Assembly (NCBI RefSeq): GCF_001650025.1
Contig: NZ_LVVY01000074.1
Span: 53,824-117,823 of the forward strand
From: Devosia elaeis
GTDB lineage: Bacteria; Pseudomonadota; Alphaproteobacteria; Rhizobiales; Devosiaceae
Length of the DNA: 64,000 nt
Direction of reading: 5' to 3'
The notes beneath the pieces were generated by a model, which saw only the letters and a list, made by a program, of their open reading frames with translations, was not told the origin of the DNA and did no database searches. Made by a program: the position numbers and the translations under genes. Every line of letters begins with the position of its first letter. Position 1 is the stretch's first letter. Below, in pieces: positions 48,162 through 56,236 of this stretch.

Positions 48162-49019
48162 ATGTTCAAGAACAAGATCATCGTCGCCGCCCTGGCCGCC
48201 ATCATGGGCCTGTCCGCCGCCGGTTCGGCCCAGGCCGCCGAAGCGGGTGCGCATCCGGAACGGGTCAATTGGAGCTTTGCCGGTATTTTCGGCACCTATG
48301 ACCAGAACCAGCTGCAACGCGGCTTCCAGGTGTTCCGCGAAGTCTGCGCCAGCTGCCACGGCGCGCGCCTCATGGCCTTCCGCAACCTCAGCGAACCCGG
48401 TGGCCCGCGCTTCTCCGAAGAGCAGGTCAAGGCGCTGGCGGCCGAATATGACGTGGCCGATCCCACGGCCGAAGGCGGCATGCGCCCGGCCGTTGCGGCC
48501 GACCGCTGGCCCTCGCCCTTCGCCAATGATCAGGAAGCACGCGATGCCAATGGCGGCGCCCTGCCGCCGGACTTCTCGGTGCTGGCCAAGGCCCGCGGCG
48601 TCGCCGATCCGTTCCCGACCTGGATGTTCAACTACTTCACCGGTTATCAGGAAGGCGGCCCGGACTATATCCACGCGCTGCTCACCGGCTACCACGAGGA
48701 TGTGCCCGAGACGGCGCCGGAAGGTTTCCAGCTCAGCCCCGGCCAGTACTACAACGATTATTTCCCCGGCCACGCCATCGGCATGGCCCCGCCGCTGGCG
48801 GACGGTCAGATCACCTATACGCCCGGCGAAGACGGCGTGACGGTGCCCGAGACGCTGGAGCAATATTCGACCGACGTTTCGGCCTTCATGATGTGGATGG
48901 CCGAGCCGCACCTGGTGAGCCGCAAGCAGACCGGTTTCGTGGTCCTGCTGTTCCTGGTGCTGTTCGCCGGCATGATGTACGCCACCAAGCGCAAGCTCTG
49001 GGCCGGTATCGAGCACTGA
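48162..49019 (+). CDS. petC: Cytochrome c1 of the bc1 complex
   Basis: The 285-residue protein has a Sec signal (residues 1 to about 26, ending AQAA), heme c motif CASCH at 62-66, the axial methionine region (GHAIGMAPPL) and a C-terminal anchor, TGFVVLLFLVLFAGMMYA. It accepts electrons from the Rieske protein and passes them to soluble cytochrome c. The GGGGTGA before ATG 48162 supports the start; an overlapping GTG at 48144 is less likely. It ends the petABC operon, with a terminator right after. Confidence 0.95.
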   Translation: MFKNKIIVAALAAIMGLSAAGSAQAAEAGAHPERVNWSFAGIFGTYDQNQLQRGFQVFREVCASCHGARLMAFRNLSEPGGPRFSEEQVKALAAEYDVADPTAEGGMRPAVAADRWPSPFANDQEARDANGGALPPDFSVLAKARGVADPFPTWMFNYFTGYQEGGPDYIHALLTGYHEDVPETAPEGFQLSPGQYYNDYFPGHAIGMAPPLADGQITYTPGEDGVTVPETLEQYSTDVSAFMMWMAEPHLVSRKQTGFVVLLFLVLFAGMMYATKRKLWAGIEH

Positions 49020-49038
49020 CCTCCGGCCGCTTCGCGGC

Positions 49039-49063
49039 AAAATCGCCCCAGTGGGGCGATTTT
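49039..49063 (+). terminator. Rho-independent terminator after petC
   Basis: A perfect 11-bp stem AAAATCGCCCC / GGGGCGATTTT with a 3-nt loop lies 20 nt past the petC stop. The T-rich 3' arm gives the U-run. It is nearly symmetrical. Confidence 0.88.
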
Positions 49064-49065
49064 AG

Positions 49066-49164
49066 GAGGTCAGGCCCGAAGAGCTATGCTCGCAGGGCAT
49101 GCACCGAGCCTCCGGTTGAGGTCAGGCCCGAAGAGCTATGCTCGCAGGGCATGCACTGAGCCCC
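49066..49164. repeat. Tandem 52-bp direct repeat, two copies
   Basis: GAGGTCAGGCCCGAAGAGCT and the following text to CATGCAC occur at 49066 and again at 49118, a period of 52 bp. The second copy differs at one position and is cut short. Within each unit TATGC and GCATGCA can pair. It lies between two terminators. Confidence 0.85.
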
Positions 49165-49174
49165 GGTAAATTCA

Positions 49175-49196
49175 AGAGGCCCTTCGGGGCCTCTTT
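49175..49196 (+). terminator. Second rho-independent terminator downstream of petC
   Basis: AGAGGCCC and GGGCCTCT pair with a TTCG tetraloop (a very stable loop), followed by TTTCGTTT. It would back up the first terminator or end a short RNA made from the tandem repeat. Confidence 0.85.
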
Positions 49197-49295
49197 CGTT
49201 TGCAGCGAAATGGGTGCCGCGCAATGGCGTGAAGCCCTTGCCAAGCGGCGCCGTTGCCACGATATTCGCCTCATTCCGGTGTTGGAGGGAATGCG

Positions 49296-49490
49296 ATGTC
49301 CGCTATTCGCCTGGCCGTTACCGTGGTCAGCACTGCTCTTGCCGTCAGCCGCCATCCGGCGGTGCGGGCGGGCGTGCAGGCCGTGGTCAACAATCCCAAG
49401 GCGCGCGAGACCGCGATCACCACCACACGCAACGCCGCCTATAATGCCGGCGTCCTGGCCCGGCATCTGCTCGGCCGCAACAAATCCTGA
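49296..49490 (+). CDS. Small conserved-looking hypothetical protein
   Basis: A 64-residue frame, MSAIRLAVTVVSTALAVSRH then PAVRAGVQAVVNNPKARETA, has good Shine-Dalgarno GGAGGGA before ATG 49296 and ends 25 nt before apt. The N-terminal third is moderately hydrophobic; the rest is basic and polar. I recognise no family. Its close position before apt suggests co-transcription. Confidence 0.6.
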   Translation: MSAIRLAVTVVSTALAVSRHPAVRAGVQAVVNNPKARETAITTTRNAAYNAGVLARHLLGRNKS

Positions 49491-49515
49491 TCCTTCACGC
49501 ATCTCAAGGCCATCG

Positions 49516-50049
49516 ATGTCGCTCGACCTGAAGTCGCTCGTCCGCACGATCCCGGACTATCCCAAAAAGGGCATTCTGTTCCGGGACATCACCACGCTGA
49601 TCGAGCATCCCGAAGGGTTCAGGGACAGCGTCGAGCGGATCGCCGCCGCCTATCGCGGGCAGGGCATCACCCATGTGGCGGGCATCGAGGCGCGCGGCTT
49701 CATCTTCGGGGCGGGCGTGGCCATCGCGCTGGGCACCGGCTTCGTGCCGATCCGCAAGAAGGGCAAGCTGCCCGGGGAGACCATCGGGCAGAATTACGCG
49801 CTGGAATATGGCGTGGATACGATCGAAATCCATGCCGACGTGGTCGGGCCCGGGCACAAGGTGCTGCTGGTCGACGACCTGATCGCCACGGGCGGCACCG
49901 CGATCGCTGCCGCGGGGCTGCTGCGGCGCACCGGCGCGCTGTGCGACAATGCCGCCTTCGTCATCGACCTGCCCGATATCGGCGGCGCCGCCAAACTGGA
50001 AGCCGAAGGTGTCCGGGTCACTTCATTGATGGCCTTCGAGGGGCATTAG
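49516..50049 (+). CDS. apt: Adenine phosphoribosyltransferase
   Basis: The 177-residue protein has the PRPP-binding motif VLLVDDLIATGGTA (about residues 117-130) and GIEARGFIFGAGVA, both typical of Apt, plus YPKKGILFRDITTL at the N-terminus. It makes AMP from adenine and PRPP. It thus competes with adenine deaminase (at 20330) for adenine, salvage against catabolism. Upstream reading frames overlap the terminator and were not used; ATG 49516 begins the conserved N-terminus. Confidence 0.94.
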   Translation: MSLDLKSLVRTIPDYPKKGILFRDITTLIEHPEGFRDSVERIAAAYRGQGITHVAGIEARGFIFGAGVAIALGTGFVPIRKKGKLPGETIGQNYALEYGVDTIEIHADVVGPGHKVLLVDDLIATGGTAIAAAGLLRRTGALCDNAAFVIDLPDIGGAAKLEAEGVRVTSLMAFEGH

Positions 50050-50063
50050 GGGCGCCCTTCGAC

Positions 50064-50350
50064 GGCAGTGTTTACTTTGGACGCTTTATAGTGCGCAGAG
50101 ACCTCGGCTCCTTCCCACCCTCCCCCTTGAGGGGAGGGTAGCGCAGCTTGGCTCCTTGGAGCCTAGCAGAGCTGGGGAGGGGGTGTCGGAGGCAGCCGCG
50201 AAGGCGCCGTTTTCCTGAAGCCGCAGCACCCCCACCCGAGCGTCGCTAAGGTCCTGCGGACCAAAGCTCTGCTTGCCCTCCCCTCAAGGGGGAGGGTGAC
50301 CAAGAGCCGATAGGTCAGCAGGAGTACGAGCGTCCAAAGTGAACACTGCC
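50064..50350. mobile_element. MITE-like element: palindromic repeat with 21-bp terminal inverted repeats
   Basis: Ends GGCAGTGTTTACTTTGGACG-C (50064-50084) and GCGTCCAAAGTGAACACTGC-C (50330-50350) are inverted copies with 20 of 21 bases matching. CCTTCGACGG flanks both sides (50056-50065 and 50352-50361), like a target duplication, and the right flank continues as family F. The inside is family C sequence with GGGGAGGG arms. No transposase is encoded, so mobility would need one in trans. The gap 50050-50419 holds nothing else. Confidence 0.65.
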
Positions 50351-50419
50351 TCCTTCGACGGGCTCAGGTCTACTGGTATTGCATCTTAGGGGCGGGTATC
50401 CATCATCGCGGCCCGCCTG

Positions 50420-50818
50420 CTACCAATTGTTCCGCCCGTCCATTTGCTCGACCGTGACCTTGGACCAGTCGAGATCGTCGACCAGGTTGAGGTTGACCGC
50501 ATAGACGCGGTCGACCGGCATGGCATTGGGATTGCCATCCTTGGGCGTGCCGTCGGCATTGTACATCGAGGCCCAATCGGGTGAATCGCCCCAGGTCTGC
50601 ATGCCGCATTTGCTGCAGAAATGATGGTTGTTCATGCCGCTGGGCGAATAGACCGCATCGGCGTCCTGCGAGAGGAATTGCAATTGGCCCGGCTGGTAAT
50701 AGGCCCAGACGGCGCCGGTGCGGGCGCAATAGCTGCAATTGCAGGATTTGGCCGCGCTCGGATGCTCGGGCAGGGCGATGCGGGTGGCGCCGCAATGGCA
50801 GGTGGCGGTGAGGGTCAT
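50420..50818 (-). CDS. GFA/CENP-V-type zinc-binding protein
   Basis: The 132-residue protein has the GFA domain cysteine pattern: ATCHCGATRI (CxC), KSCNCSYCARTG (CxxC) and FCSKCGMQTW (CxxC), which bind two zinc ions. The family includes glutathione-dependent formaldehyde-activating enzymes, but most members are uncharacterised. Length is normal. It is transcribed with, but 80 nt downstream of, the VOC gene. Confidence 0.88.
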   Translation of the reverse strand: MTLTATCHCGATRIALPEHPSAAKSCNCSYCARTGAVWAYYQPGQLQFLSQDADAVYSPSGMNNHHFCSKCGMQTWGDSPDWASMYNADGTPKDGNPNAMPVDRVYAVNLNLVDDLDWSKVTVEQMDGRNNW

Positions 50819-50898
50819 GGGGCAAACTCCGATTGGCTTGCACCACCCTTGCCATTGCGCGCTGACAGCTCATGTCAGCACGGGTCAAATGGCGCCGG

Positions 50899-51291
50899 TC
50901 AGGCCGCCATGGCTTCGCGGCGGTCCACCAGGCAGAACTGGTTGCCTTCGGGATCGCGCATCACTGTATAAGTGGGCAGGACGCGGTCGACGCTGGCGCC
51001 GGCCTGCTTGAGCTTTTCGACCTCGGCGGCGCGGTCGGCCACCTCCACGTCGAAATGCACCCGATTATTGTCGGGGCGCTGGCCGTCGACATTCTGGAAG
51101 CAGAGCGAGGGGCCGGGCCCATCGACCATCAGGGTGGTCGGCTCGCTCGGGTCGATACCCAGGGCCTGGCTCAGGGCCGCGCTGGTCATGTCCGGCTGCC
51201 GGACGGCATAGCCTTCCAGCAGTTCGGCCCAGAACTGGGCCAGGATTTTCGGTTCCTCGCAGTCGAAGACGATTTCGTGGATGGCACCCAT
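50899..51291 (-). CDS. VOC-family (glyoxalase/bleomycin-resistance-like) protein
   Basis: The 130-residue protein opens MGAIHEIVFDCEEPKILAQF and ends YTVMRDPEGNQFCLVDRRE, the D-P-x-G-N-x-F-C motif of the VOC subfamily of glyoxalase-like proteins. The middle holds NNRVHFDVEV, another metal-ligand region. Substrate unknown. It lies between the GFA and MFS genes in the same direction. Confidence 0.85.
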   Translation of the reverse strand: MGAIHEIVFDCEEPKILAQFWAELLEGYAVRQPDMTSAALSQALGIDPSEPTTLMVDGPGPSLCFQNVDGQRPDNNRVHFDVEVADRAAEVEKLKQAGASVDRVLPTYTVMRDPEGNQFCLVDRREAMAA

Positions 51292-51405
51292 CTGCCGATC
51301 TCCTCATGTCGTTCTGCGATTTGGTTAACGGGAAATTGCGGCAAGAAAGGTGCAAGGGGCCGGACGCGGTGCCGGCCCCCTTTTATGGGCCTGAAGGGCG
51401 CGGTT

Positions 51406-52620
51406 TCAGGCGGCCGGGCAGGGTGCGGCGACGGGGCAAGCGGGCTTGCCACCCAATTGCGCCTGGCCGGCCAGCACGGTGCCCAGGGCGAGAAAGCCGG
51501 CAATGACCGAGACCCAGAAGCCGTTATGGGCGCCATAGGTGTCCACCACCCAGCCGGCGGTGAAGGCGCCGAAGGCCATGCCGATGCCGATCCCGGTCAT
51601 TACCCAGGTGATCCCTTCGGTCAGCATGGCGGCGGCCACCCGCCGCTCGATGAGTCCGAAGGCGGTGATGAAGGTGGGCGAGATCGCCACGCCGCTGACA
51701 AAGATCGCGAAGGCGAGGAGCGGAATGGTGGTGACGAAGAGCAGGGGGATGGCCGTGACGGCGACCGTGCCGATGGCTATGGCCAATTGCCGGTGGAGCG
51801 GCATGGCGATGTTCATCGCGCCGACGATGAGCCCGACCACGAAGGAGCCCGCCGCATAGACGCCGATGACCATGCCGGCCGCGCCCGGTTCGCCGAGCGA
51901 TTCGGTGATGGCCACGGCGCTGACTTCGGCGGTGGCGAAGATCATGCCGACAAAGACCAGGGCCAGGGTGATGATCTGCACCGGGCGCTGCCTTATGGCC
52001 GAGCCGTTCGAAATCGGCATGGCCGGGCCGCGCGCTGGCTCGGTGGAGCGCTGGGCGATGAAGGCGAGGCTGCCGATGGCCAGGGCGGCCGTGCTCGCCA
52101 TCATGCCGGCTTCGGGAAACAGCGACACGCTGAGCCCGACCGAAAGCGAGGCGCCGGCGATATAGACCAGTTCGTCCGCCGCCGATTCGAAGGCGAACGC
52201 GGTATTGAGCTCGGGGCGGTTGCGGAACAGCGCGCTCCAGCGGGCCCGGATCATGGCCGGATAGCTGGGCATGATGGCGGCGGCCAGCGCCGTCGCATAG
52301 AGGGTCCAGACCGGCCAGTCCTGGTTGACCGAGAGGATGAGCAGGGAAAAGGCGATGACCGAAACCAGCGTGGTGGGCAGCAGCACTGCGCTTTGCCCCA
52401 CGCGGTCCACGACACGGGAGATTTGCGGGGCGATCAGCGCATTGGCCAGCGCATAGGTGGCCGATACCGCGCCGGCCAGCCAATATTCGCCATGGGCCTG
52501 CGAGAGCATGGCGACGATGCCGATAGGCGCCATGGCCATGGGCATGCGGGCCAGGAAGCCGGCGGCCGCGAAGCCCTTGGCGCCTTTGGCGCGAAAAATC
52601 TCGGAATAGGGGTTGGGCAT
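51406..52620 (-). CDS. MFS transporter
   Basis: The 404-residue protein has twelve predicted membrane segments and an MFS loop between helices 2 and 3 (APQISRVVDRVGQS). The ends are polar and a proline-rich tail closes it. The domain order and the residues around the central loop fit MFS drug or metabolite exporters. The substrate is unknown. It is divergent from a TetR-type repressor; three palindromes lie between them, a layout typical for a repressor-controlled exporter. Confidence 0.85.
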   Translation of the reverse strand: MPNPYSEIFRAKGAKGFAAAGFLARMPMAMAPIGIVAMLSQAHGEYWLAGAVSATYALANALIAPQISRVVDRVGQSAVLLPTTLVSVIAFSLLILSVNQDWPVWTLYATALAAAIMPSYPAMIRARWSALFRNRPELNTAFAFESAADELVYIAGASLSVGLSVSLFPEAGMMASTAALAIGSLAFIAQRSTEPARGPAMPISNGSAIRQRPVQIITLALVFVGMIFATAEVSAVAITESLGEPGAAGMVIGVYAAGSFVVGLIVGAMNIAMPLHRQLAIAIGTVAVTAIPLLFVTTIPLLAFAIFVSGVAISPTFITAFGLIERRVAAAMLTEGITWVMTGIGIGMAFGAFTAGWVVDTYGAHNGFWVSVIAGFLALGTVLAGQAQLGGKPACPVAAPCPAA

Positions 52621-52663
52621 GTCAAAATCCTCGACATTTACAGCACCGCGACCTATCTGAGTT

Positions 52664-52731
52664 CATACGCGGCGTATGCGAATGCGTAGACACATACGCT
52701 TCGTATGTCAATTCACATACGAAGCGTATGT
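52664..52731. promoter_or_regulatory. Three palindromic TetR operators between MFS and tetR genes
   Basis: Palindromes lie at 52664-52678 (CATACGC-G-GCGTATG), 52692-52708 and 52715-52731 (both ACATACG-N3-CGTATGT; the spacers CTT and AAG are reverse complements). They occupy the divergent promoter region. Repression of both genes by the adjacent TetR protein is the natural reading. Confidence 0.82.
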
Positions 52732-52743
52732 CAGTGAGGTGTC

Positions 52744-53349
52744 ATGGCAGGCAAGACCAGAAGCGAGATGATCGCCGAGACGCGGGCGAAATTGCTGGCG
52801 GCGGGGCGCAAGGCCTTTGCCGAGATCGGCTATGCGCAGGCATCGATGGACGATTTCACCGCCAAGGCCGGCCTGACGCGCGGCGCGCTCTACCACCATT
52901 TCGGGGACAAGAAGGGCCTGTTCGAAGCCGTTGTCTCGCAGATCGATGCCGAAATGACGGTCCGCCTGAAGGAGCGGGCGGCCAAGGCGCCGGATGCCTG
53001 GGAAGCGTTCATACAGGACGGGATCGGCTATATCGAAATGGCGCTGGAGCCGGAGATCAGTCGGATCGTCCTGCGGGACGGCCCGGCAATATTGGGCGAC
53101 CCGGCCAGCTGGCCGACCACGAATGGCTGTATCACCGCCATCAGGGAAGGCCTCGACCGGTTACTTGCGCAAGGCCTCGTCGTGGACATGGATACCGAGG
53201 CGACGGCGCGCATGCTGGCCGGGGCATCGAGCTATTGCGCGACATGGATCGCCAATTCCGAAGATCCCCCGCAAGCTGTCGAACGCGCCTGCGCCGGATA
53301 TCGCCGCCTTGTCGAAGGCTTGCGGCGCGCGCAATCCGGACGGGACTAG
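52744..53349 (+). CDS. TetR/AcrR-family transcriptional repressor
   Basis: The 201-residue protein has the TetR N-terminal helix-turn-helix ASMDDFTAKAGLTRGALYHH (about residues 33-52). The helical ligand-binding domain follows (IGYIEMALEPEISRIVLRDG), of the type often found in regulators of exporters. ATG 52744 lies 12 nt after the last operator. It probably represses itself and the divergent MFS gene. The ligand is unknown. Confidence 0.9.
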   Translation: MAGKTRSEMIAETRAKLLAAGRKAFAEIGYAQASMDDFTAKAGLTRGALYHHFGDKKGLFEAVVSQIDAEMTVRLKERAAKAPDAWEAFIQDGIGYIEMALEPEISRIVLRDGPAILGDPASWPTTNGCITAIREGLDRLLAQGLVVDMDTEATARMLAGASSYCATWIANSEDPPQAVERACAGYRRLVEGLRRAQSGRD

Positions 53350-53405
53350 CCGCCGCCATCGGCGACGGCCCTTGCCGGCCCCGGCCGAAGCCGGGGCCGT
53401 TGGTG

Positions 53406-53582
53406 TCAGGGACTTTTGCTGCGGGCGAGCAGGGTCTGGAGCGGCGGCAGCGCGTCCTTTTCCCGCCGGGGCTGGGCCGCATGCGGGGTTTCGATCCTGC
53501 TTGGCGGCAATGGCTTGCCGTGGCGCGGCACATTGCCGTTGTGGCGGATGGGCAGCGGACGCTGGAACTGGTTCTTGGGCAT
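53406..53582 (-). CDS. Small basic proline-rich hypothetical protein
   Basis: A 58-residue frame starting MPKNQFQRPLPIRHNGNVPR and ending LLARSKSP is rich in Pro, Arg and Lys, with no membrane segment. AAGGA lies about 10 nt before ATG 53582. Its function cannot be read. The composition fits a real small DNA- or RNA-contacting protein, but chance is not excluded. Otherwise the gap 53350-53923 carries only the next terminator. Confidence 0.4.
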   Translation of the reverse strand: MPKNQFQRPLPIRHNGNVPRHGKPLPPSRIETPHAAQPRREKDALPPLQTLLARSKSP

Positions 53583-53870
53583 GAGGAAAATCCTTCCCGC
53601 CCGGCAGGGGGCTGCGGGCTGGCTGCAATGAAACAGGCGCGGAAAGCCGCGCGGTGAAGCGGTTTTGGGAGGACGCCGGGGATGGGCAGGAAACGAGGTC
53701 GCCGGCTCAAGCCGGATAGGCACCTGATCTGTCGATCTCGCCGAACTGCGCAGCCGATATAAGCCGGTCACGCGCAAGGCGCGGAACGGCAAAAGGTCGG
53801 GCGTCCGGGGCGAGTTCTCAGTTCATTTCGGTGCGAACCTCCATAGATATGGGCGGACCATAGACAGGCA

Positions 53871-53899
53871 AAAGGGCCGGCGTCAACCGCCGGCCCTTT
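53871..53899 (-). terminator. Terminator after terC
   Basis: AAAGGGCCGGCG and CGCCGGCCCTTT form a perfect 12-bp stem with a 5-nt loop; on the reverse strand the stem ends in TTTT. It lies 25 nt past the terC stop. Confidence 0.88.
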
Positions 53900-53923
53900 C
53901 CGAATTGCGCTCGCAGATGCCGC

Positions 53924-54943
53924 TTAGGGCTCCAATTGGCCCGTCTTGGGGTCCTCTTCGGCGCTGATATTGGGCTCGTTGCGGGTCTTCCACAGCGAGT
54001 ACAGCACGCCACCGGCCAGGATCGAGATGGTCACCACCAGCGAGAGCAGGGTGTCGATGTGGATATGCAGCGGCACGAGGAAGATCTTGATGCCGATGAG
54101 CACCAGGATGATCGCCAGCGAGATCTGCAGGTAGCGGAAGCGGTTCATCGCCGCGGCCAGCGCGAAATAGAGCGCCCGCAGGCCGAGAATGGCGAAGATA
54201 TTGGAGGTGTAGACGATGAAGGTGTCCTGCGTCACCGCGAAGACGGCCGGCACCGAGTCGACGGCGAAGATCAGGTCGACGATCTCGACCATGATCAGGG
54301 CCACGGCCAGCGGGGTCAGCCACAGGACGACCTTGCCGGTCTTGGGATCGGGCTCGCGGACGGTGAAATTGCGGCCGCGCAGCGTATTGGTGATGCGGAA
54401 GCGCTTGCGCAGGAATTTCAGGATCTTGTTGTCGTCCATGTTCGGCTCATCGTCGGAATGGCTGAACATGCGGATGCCGGTGAACACCAGGAAGGCGCCG
54501 AAGAAGAACAGGACCCAGTTGAAATTGTTGACCAGGGCGGCGCCCACGCCGATCAGCACGGCGCGGAACAGGATCACGCCGAGAATACCCCAGAACAGCA
54601 CGCGGTGCTGGTAGAGCCGGGGAATGCCGAGGAAGCCGAATATGGTGGCGATGACGAACATGTTGTCCATCGCCAGCGATTGCTCGATCAGGTAGCCGGT
54701 ATAGAATTCCAGGCCCGCCTGTGCGCCGCGCTGGAACCAGACCCAGGCGCCGAAGGCCAGGGCAATACAGACATACATGCCATAGAGCAGCAGGCTCTCC
54801 TTGGCTTCGATCTCATGCTCATCCCGATGCAGGATGCCAAGGTCGAAGACAAGCAGGCCGATCACGATCGAAATGAACGCGATCCAGAAATAGACGGGTG
54901 TACCCAGAAAATCGCCCGATAGGGCGGCAACAAGCGATTCCAT
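53924..54943 (-). CDS. TerC-family membrane protein
   Basis: The 339-residue protein has about nine membrane helices and the TerC signature: EQSLAMDNMFVIATIFGFLG and EIVDLIFAVDSVPAVFAVTQ, each with the conserved acidic residues within membranes. TerC/Alx proteins are linked to manganese or other metal-ion export and to tellurite resistance. GGAGAAGG precedes ATG 54943; a longer frame to 55060 lacks such a site. No neighbouring ter genes are present. Specificity is not predictable. Confidence 0.88.
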   Translation of the reverse strand: MESLVAALSGDFLGTPVYFWIAFISIVIGLLVFDLGILHRDEHEIEAKESLLLYGMYVCIALAFGAWVWFQRGAQAGLEFYTGYLIEQSLAMDNMFVIATIFGFLGIPRLYQHRVLFWGILGVILFRAVLIGVGAALVNNFNWVLFFFGAFLVFTGIRMFSHSDDEPNMDDNKILKFLRKRFRITNTLRGRNFTVREPDPKTGKVVLWLTPLAVALIMVEIVDLIFAVDSVPAVFAVTQDTFIVYTSNIFAILGLRALYFALAAAMNRFRYLQISLAIILVLIGIKIFLVPLHIHIDTLLSLVVTISILAGGVLYSLWKTRNEPNISAEEDPKTGQLEP

Positions 54944-55114
54944 CGCCGGACCTTCTCCATGAAAAGTTGGAGCAGTTCCGACATCGCCATAGCAAGGGGC
55001 TATGACCAGAGGGGCCCGGCACTGCCCCATGAAAATGCGCGAATTGCCGGAAAGTTTCAACCCCCCGCTGCCGCGGCATTGCGCGGTCGGCCTTTGGAGA
55101 CGTAACGTGCAGCC

Positions 55115-55600
55115 ATGAACCTGTTGGCTGCTTCAACCCTGCTGGCCCTGACGGCCTCGCCTGTTCTGGCCTGTAACGAGGCGCTGTTCGTGCGCCTCGA
55201 TGCGCCGCCGGGAACCGAACCCGGCGTTTCTATTGACGTCACTGAAATCGGCTCGACCGAGGGCGGGGAATGGCAAATCTGGCCGGACGAAGCCGGCTCG
55301 GTCGAAATGGTTCGTGTCGATTACGGCGAGATGGGGCGATCGGCGTCCCGGCTGGTGGTGGTCGCGCCCGATGCCTATGCCATTACCACGACAGAGTTCA
55401 GCTATTCGGCGCCCATCTATGTCTCCGGGGCGTCCACGATCCGGCAGGAGACGGACATCTTCGTCTTCTGCGAGGGGCGGCTCCATCTGCCGGGTGAGGG
55501 TTTTGGGGTTTCCGAATCTTATGCCGCCAAGGCGCGCGAGGCGCTGGCCGTGTTCGACGCCGCCGAGATTGCCGAACATCTCCCGGAAATGATGCGCTGA
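55115..55600 (+). CDS. Secreted protein of unknown function, possible lipoprotein
   Basis: The 161-residue protein has a clear signal, MNLLAASTLLALTASPVLAC, where cleavage before C20 (VLA-C) could also make it a lipoprotein, though L at -2 is unusual. The mature part is acidic with no recognised domain (FSYSAPIYVSG, FVFCEGRLHLPG). It has two other Cys-free stretches and one more Cys at FCEG. It stands alone between terC and a repeat. Confidence 0.6.
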   Translation: MNLLAASTLLALTASPVLACNEALFVRLDAPPGTEPGVSIDVTEIGSTEGGEWQIWPDEAGSVEMVRVDYGEMGRSASRLVVVAPDAYAITTTEFSYSAPIYVSGASTIRQETDIFVFCEGRLHLPGEGFGVSESYAAKAREALAVFDAAEIAEHLPEMMR

Positions 55601-55683
55601 GCGTCCGGAACCGCGAGGCGGCAGATATGAAACCGGCCAGGGCCAATCGACATTCAGTGTTCCACCGAATTTGGTGAGCCCCG

Positions 55684-55830
55684 ATCTGCACCCTCCCCCT
55701 TGAGGGGAGGGCCGGGGTGGGGGTGCTGGACTGTCCGCCGACTCAACGGGGGTATAAGCGCTTGATGGTTCAGAACCCCCACCCTAACCCTCCCCTCAAG
55801 GGGGAGGGGACTGGATCGGGGCTCTCGATC
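55684..55830. repeat. Palindromic repeat family C, copy 5
   Basis: Arms CACCCTCCCCCTTGAGGGGA and CCCTCCCCTCAAGGGGGAGG are inverted around a centre with ACTCAACGGGGG. The family's usual GGGGTGGGGGTGC arm is present. It separates convergent hypothetical genes. Confidence 0.75.
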
Positions 55831-55860
55831 CACTTGGCAAATCTTGAATGTCGATTCAGG

Positions 55861-56205
55861 CTATCGCGGCGTGCAGAGCATGACGATGGCTTCGGGCGTT
55901 TCCATTTGCAGGGCCACGCCGTGGGTCGGGTCGTTCACCACGCGGACGGCCTGGACATTGCCCTTGGCCCGCAGATTGCCGTCATTGAGGCCGACGCCGT
56001 CCTGGTAGGGGGTCAGCGTGCCCGAGCCCGAATTGGGATCGCCGGCGGCGCGGGCGGCCCAGCCATAGGCCTGGCCATAGAGGGTGAGGATGCCGACGCG
56101 CTCGGTACTGGCGTCGCGGCAGCTCCAATTACCCTGATAGACCTGGGCCAGGGCAGGGGCTGCGGAAAGGGCGGTGAGGGCGAGGGCAAGGGCGAATCGG
56201 CGCAT
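55861..56205 (-). CDS. Small secreted hypothetical protein
   Basis: The 114-residue protein has a Sec signal (MRRFALALALTALSAAPALA) followed by QVYQGNWSCRDASTERVGIL. Two cysteines (WSCRD and VMLCTPR) could form a disulfide. The mature part looks beta-rich. No family was recognised. It lies downstream of the MaoC gene in the opposite sense. Confidence 0.65.
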   Translation of the reverse strand: MRRFALALALTALSAAPALAQVYQGNWSCRDASTERVGILTLYGQAYGWAARAAGDPNSGSGTLTPYQDGVGLNDGNLRAKGNVQAVRVVNDPTHGVALQMETPEAIVMLCTPR

Positions 56206-56236
56206 GCAGGCAGAGTGCCGATGCGCCGGAGCGGTT

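Noticed and set aside
54944..55114. Manganese (yybP-ykoY) riboswitch upstream of terC
   Set aside because: I could not find the conserved junction sequences of that family in the leader.
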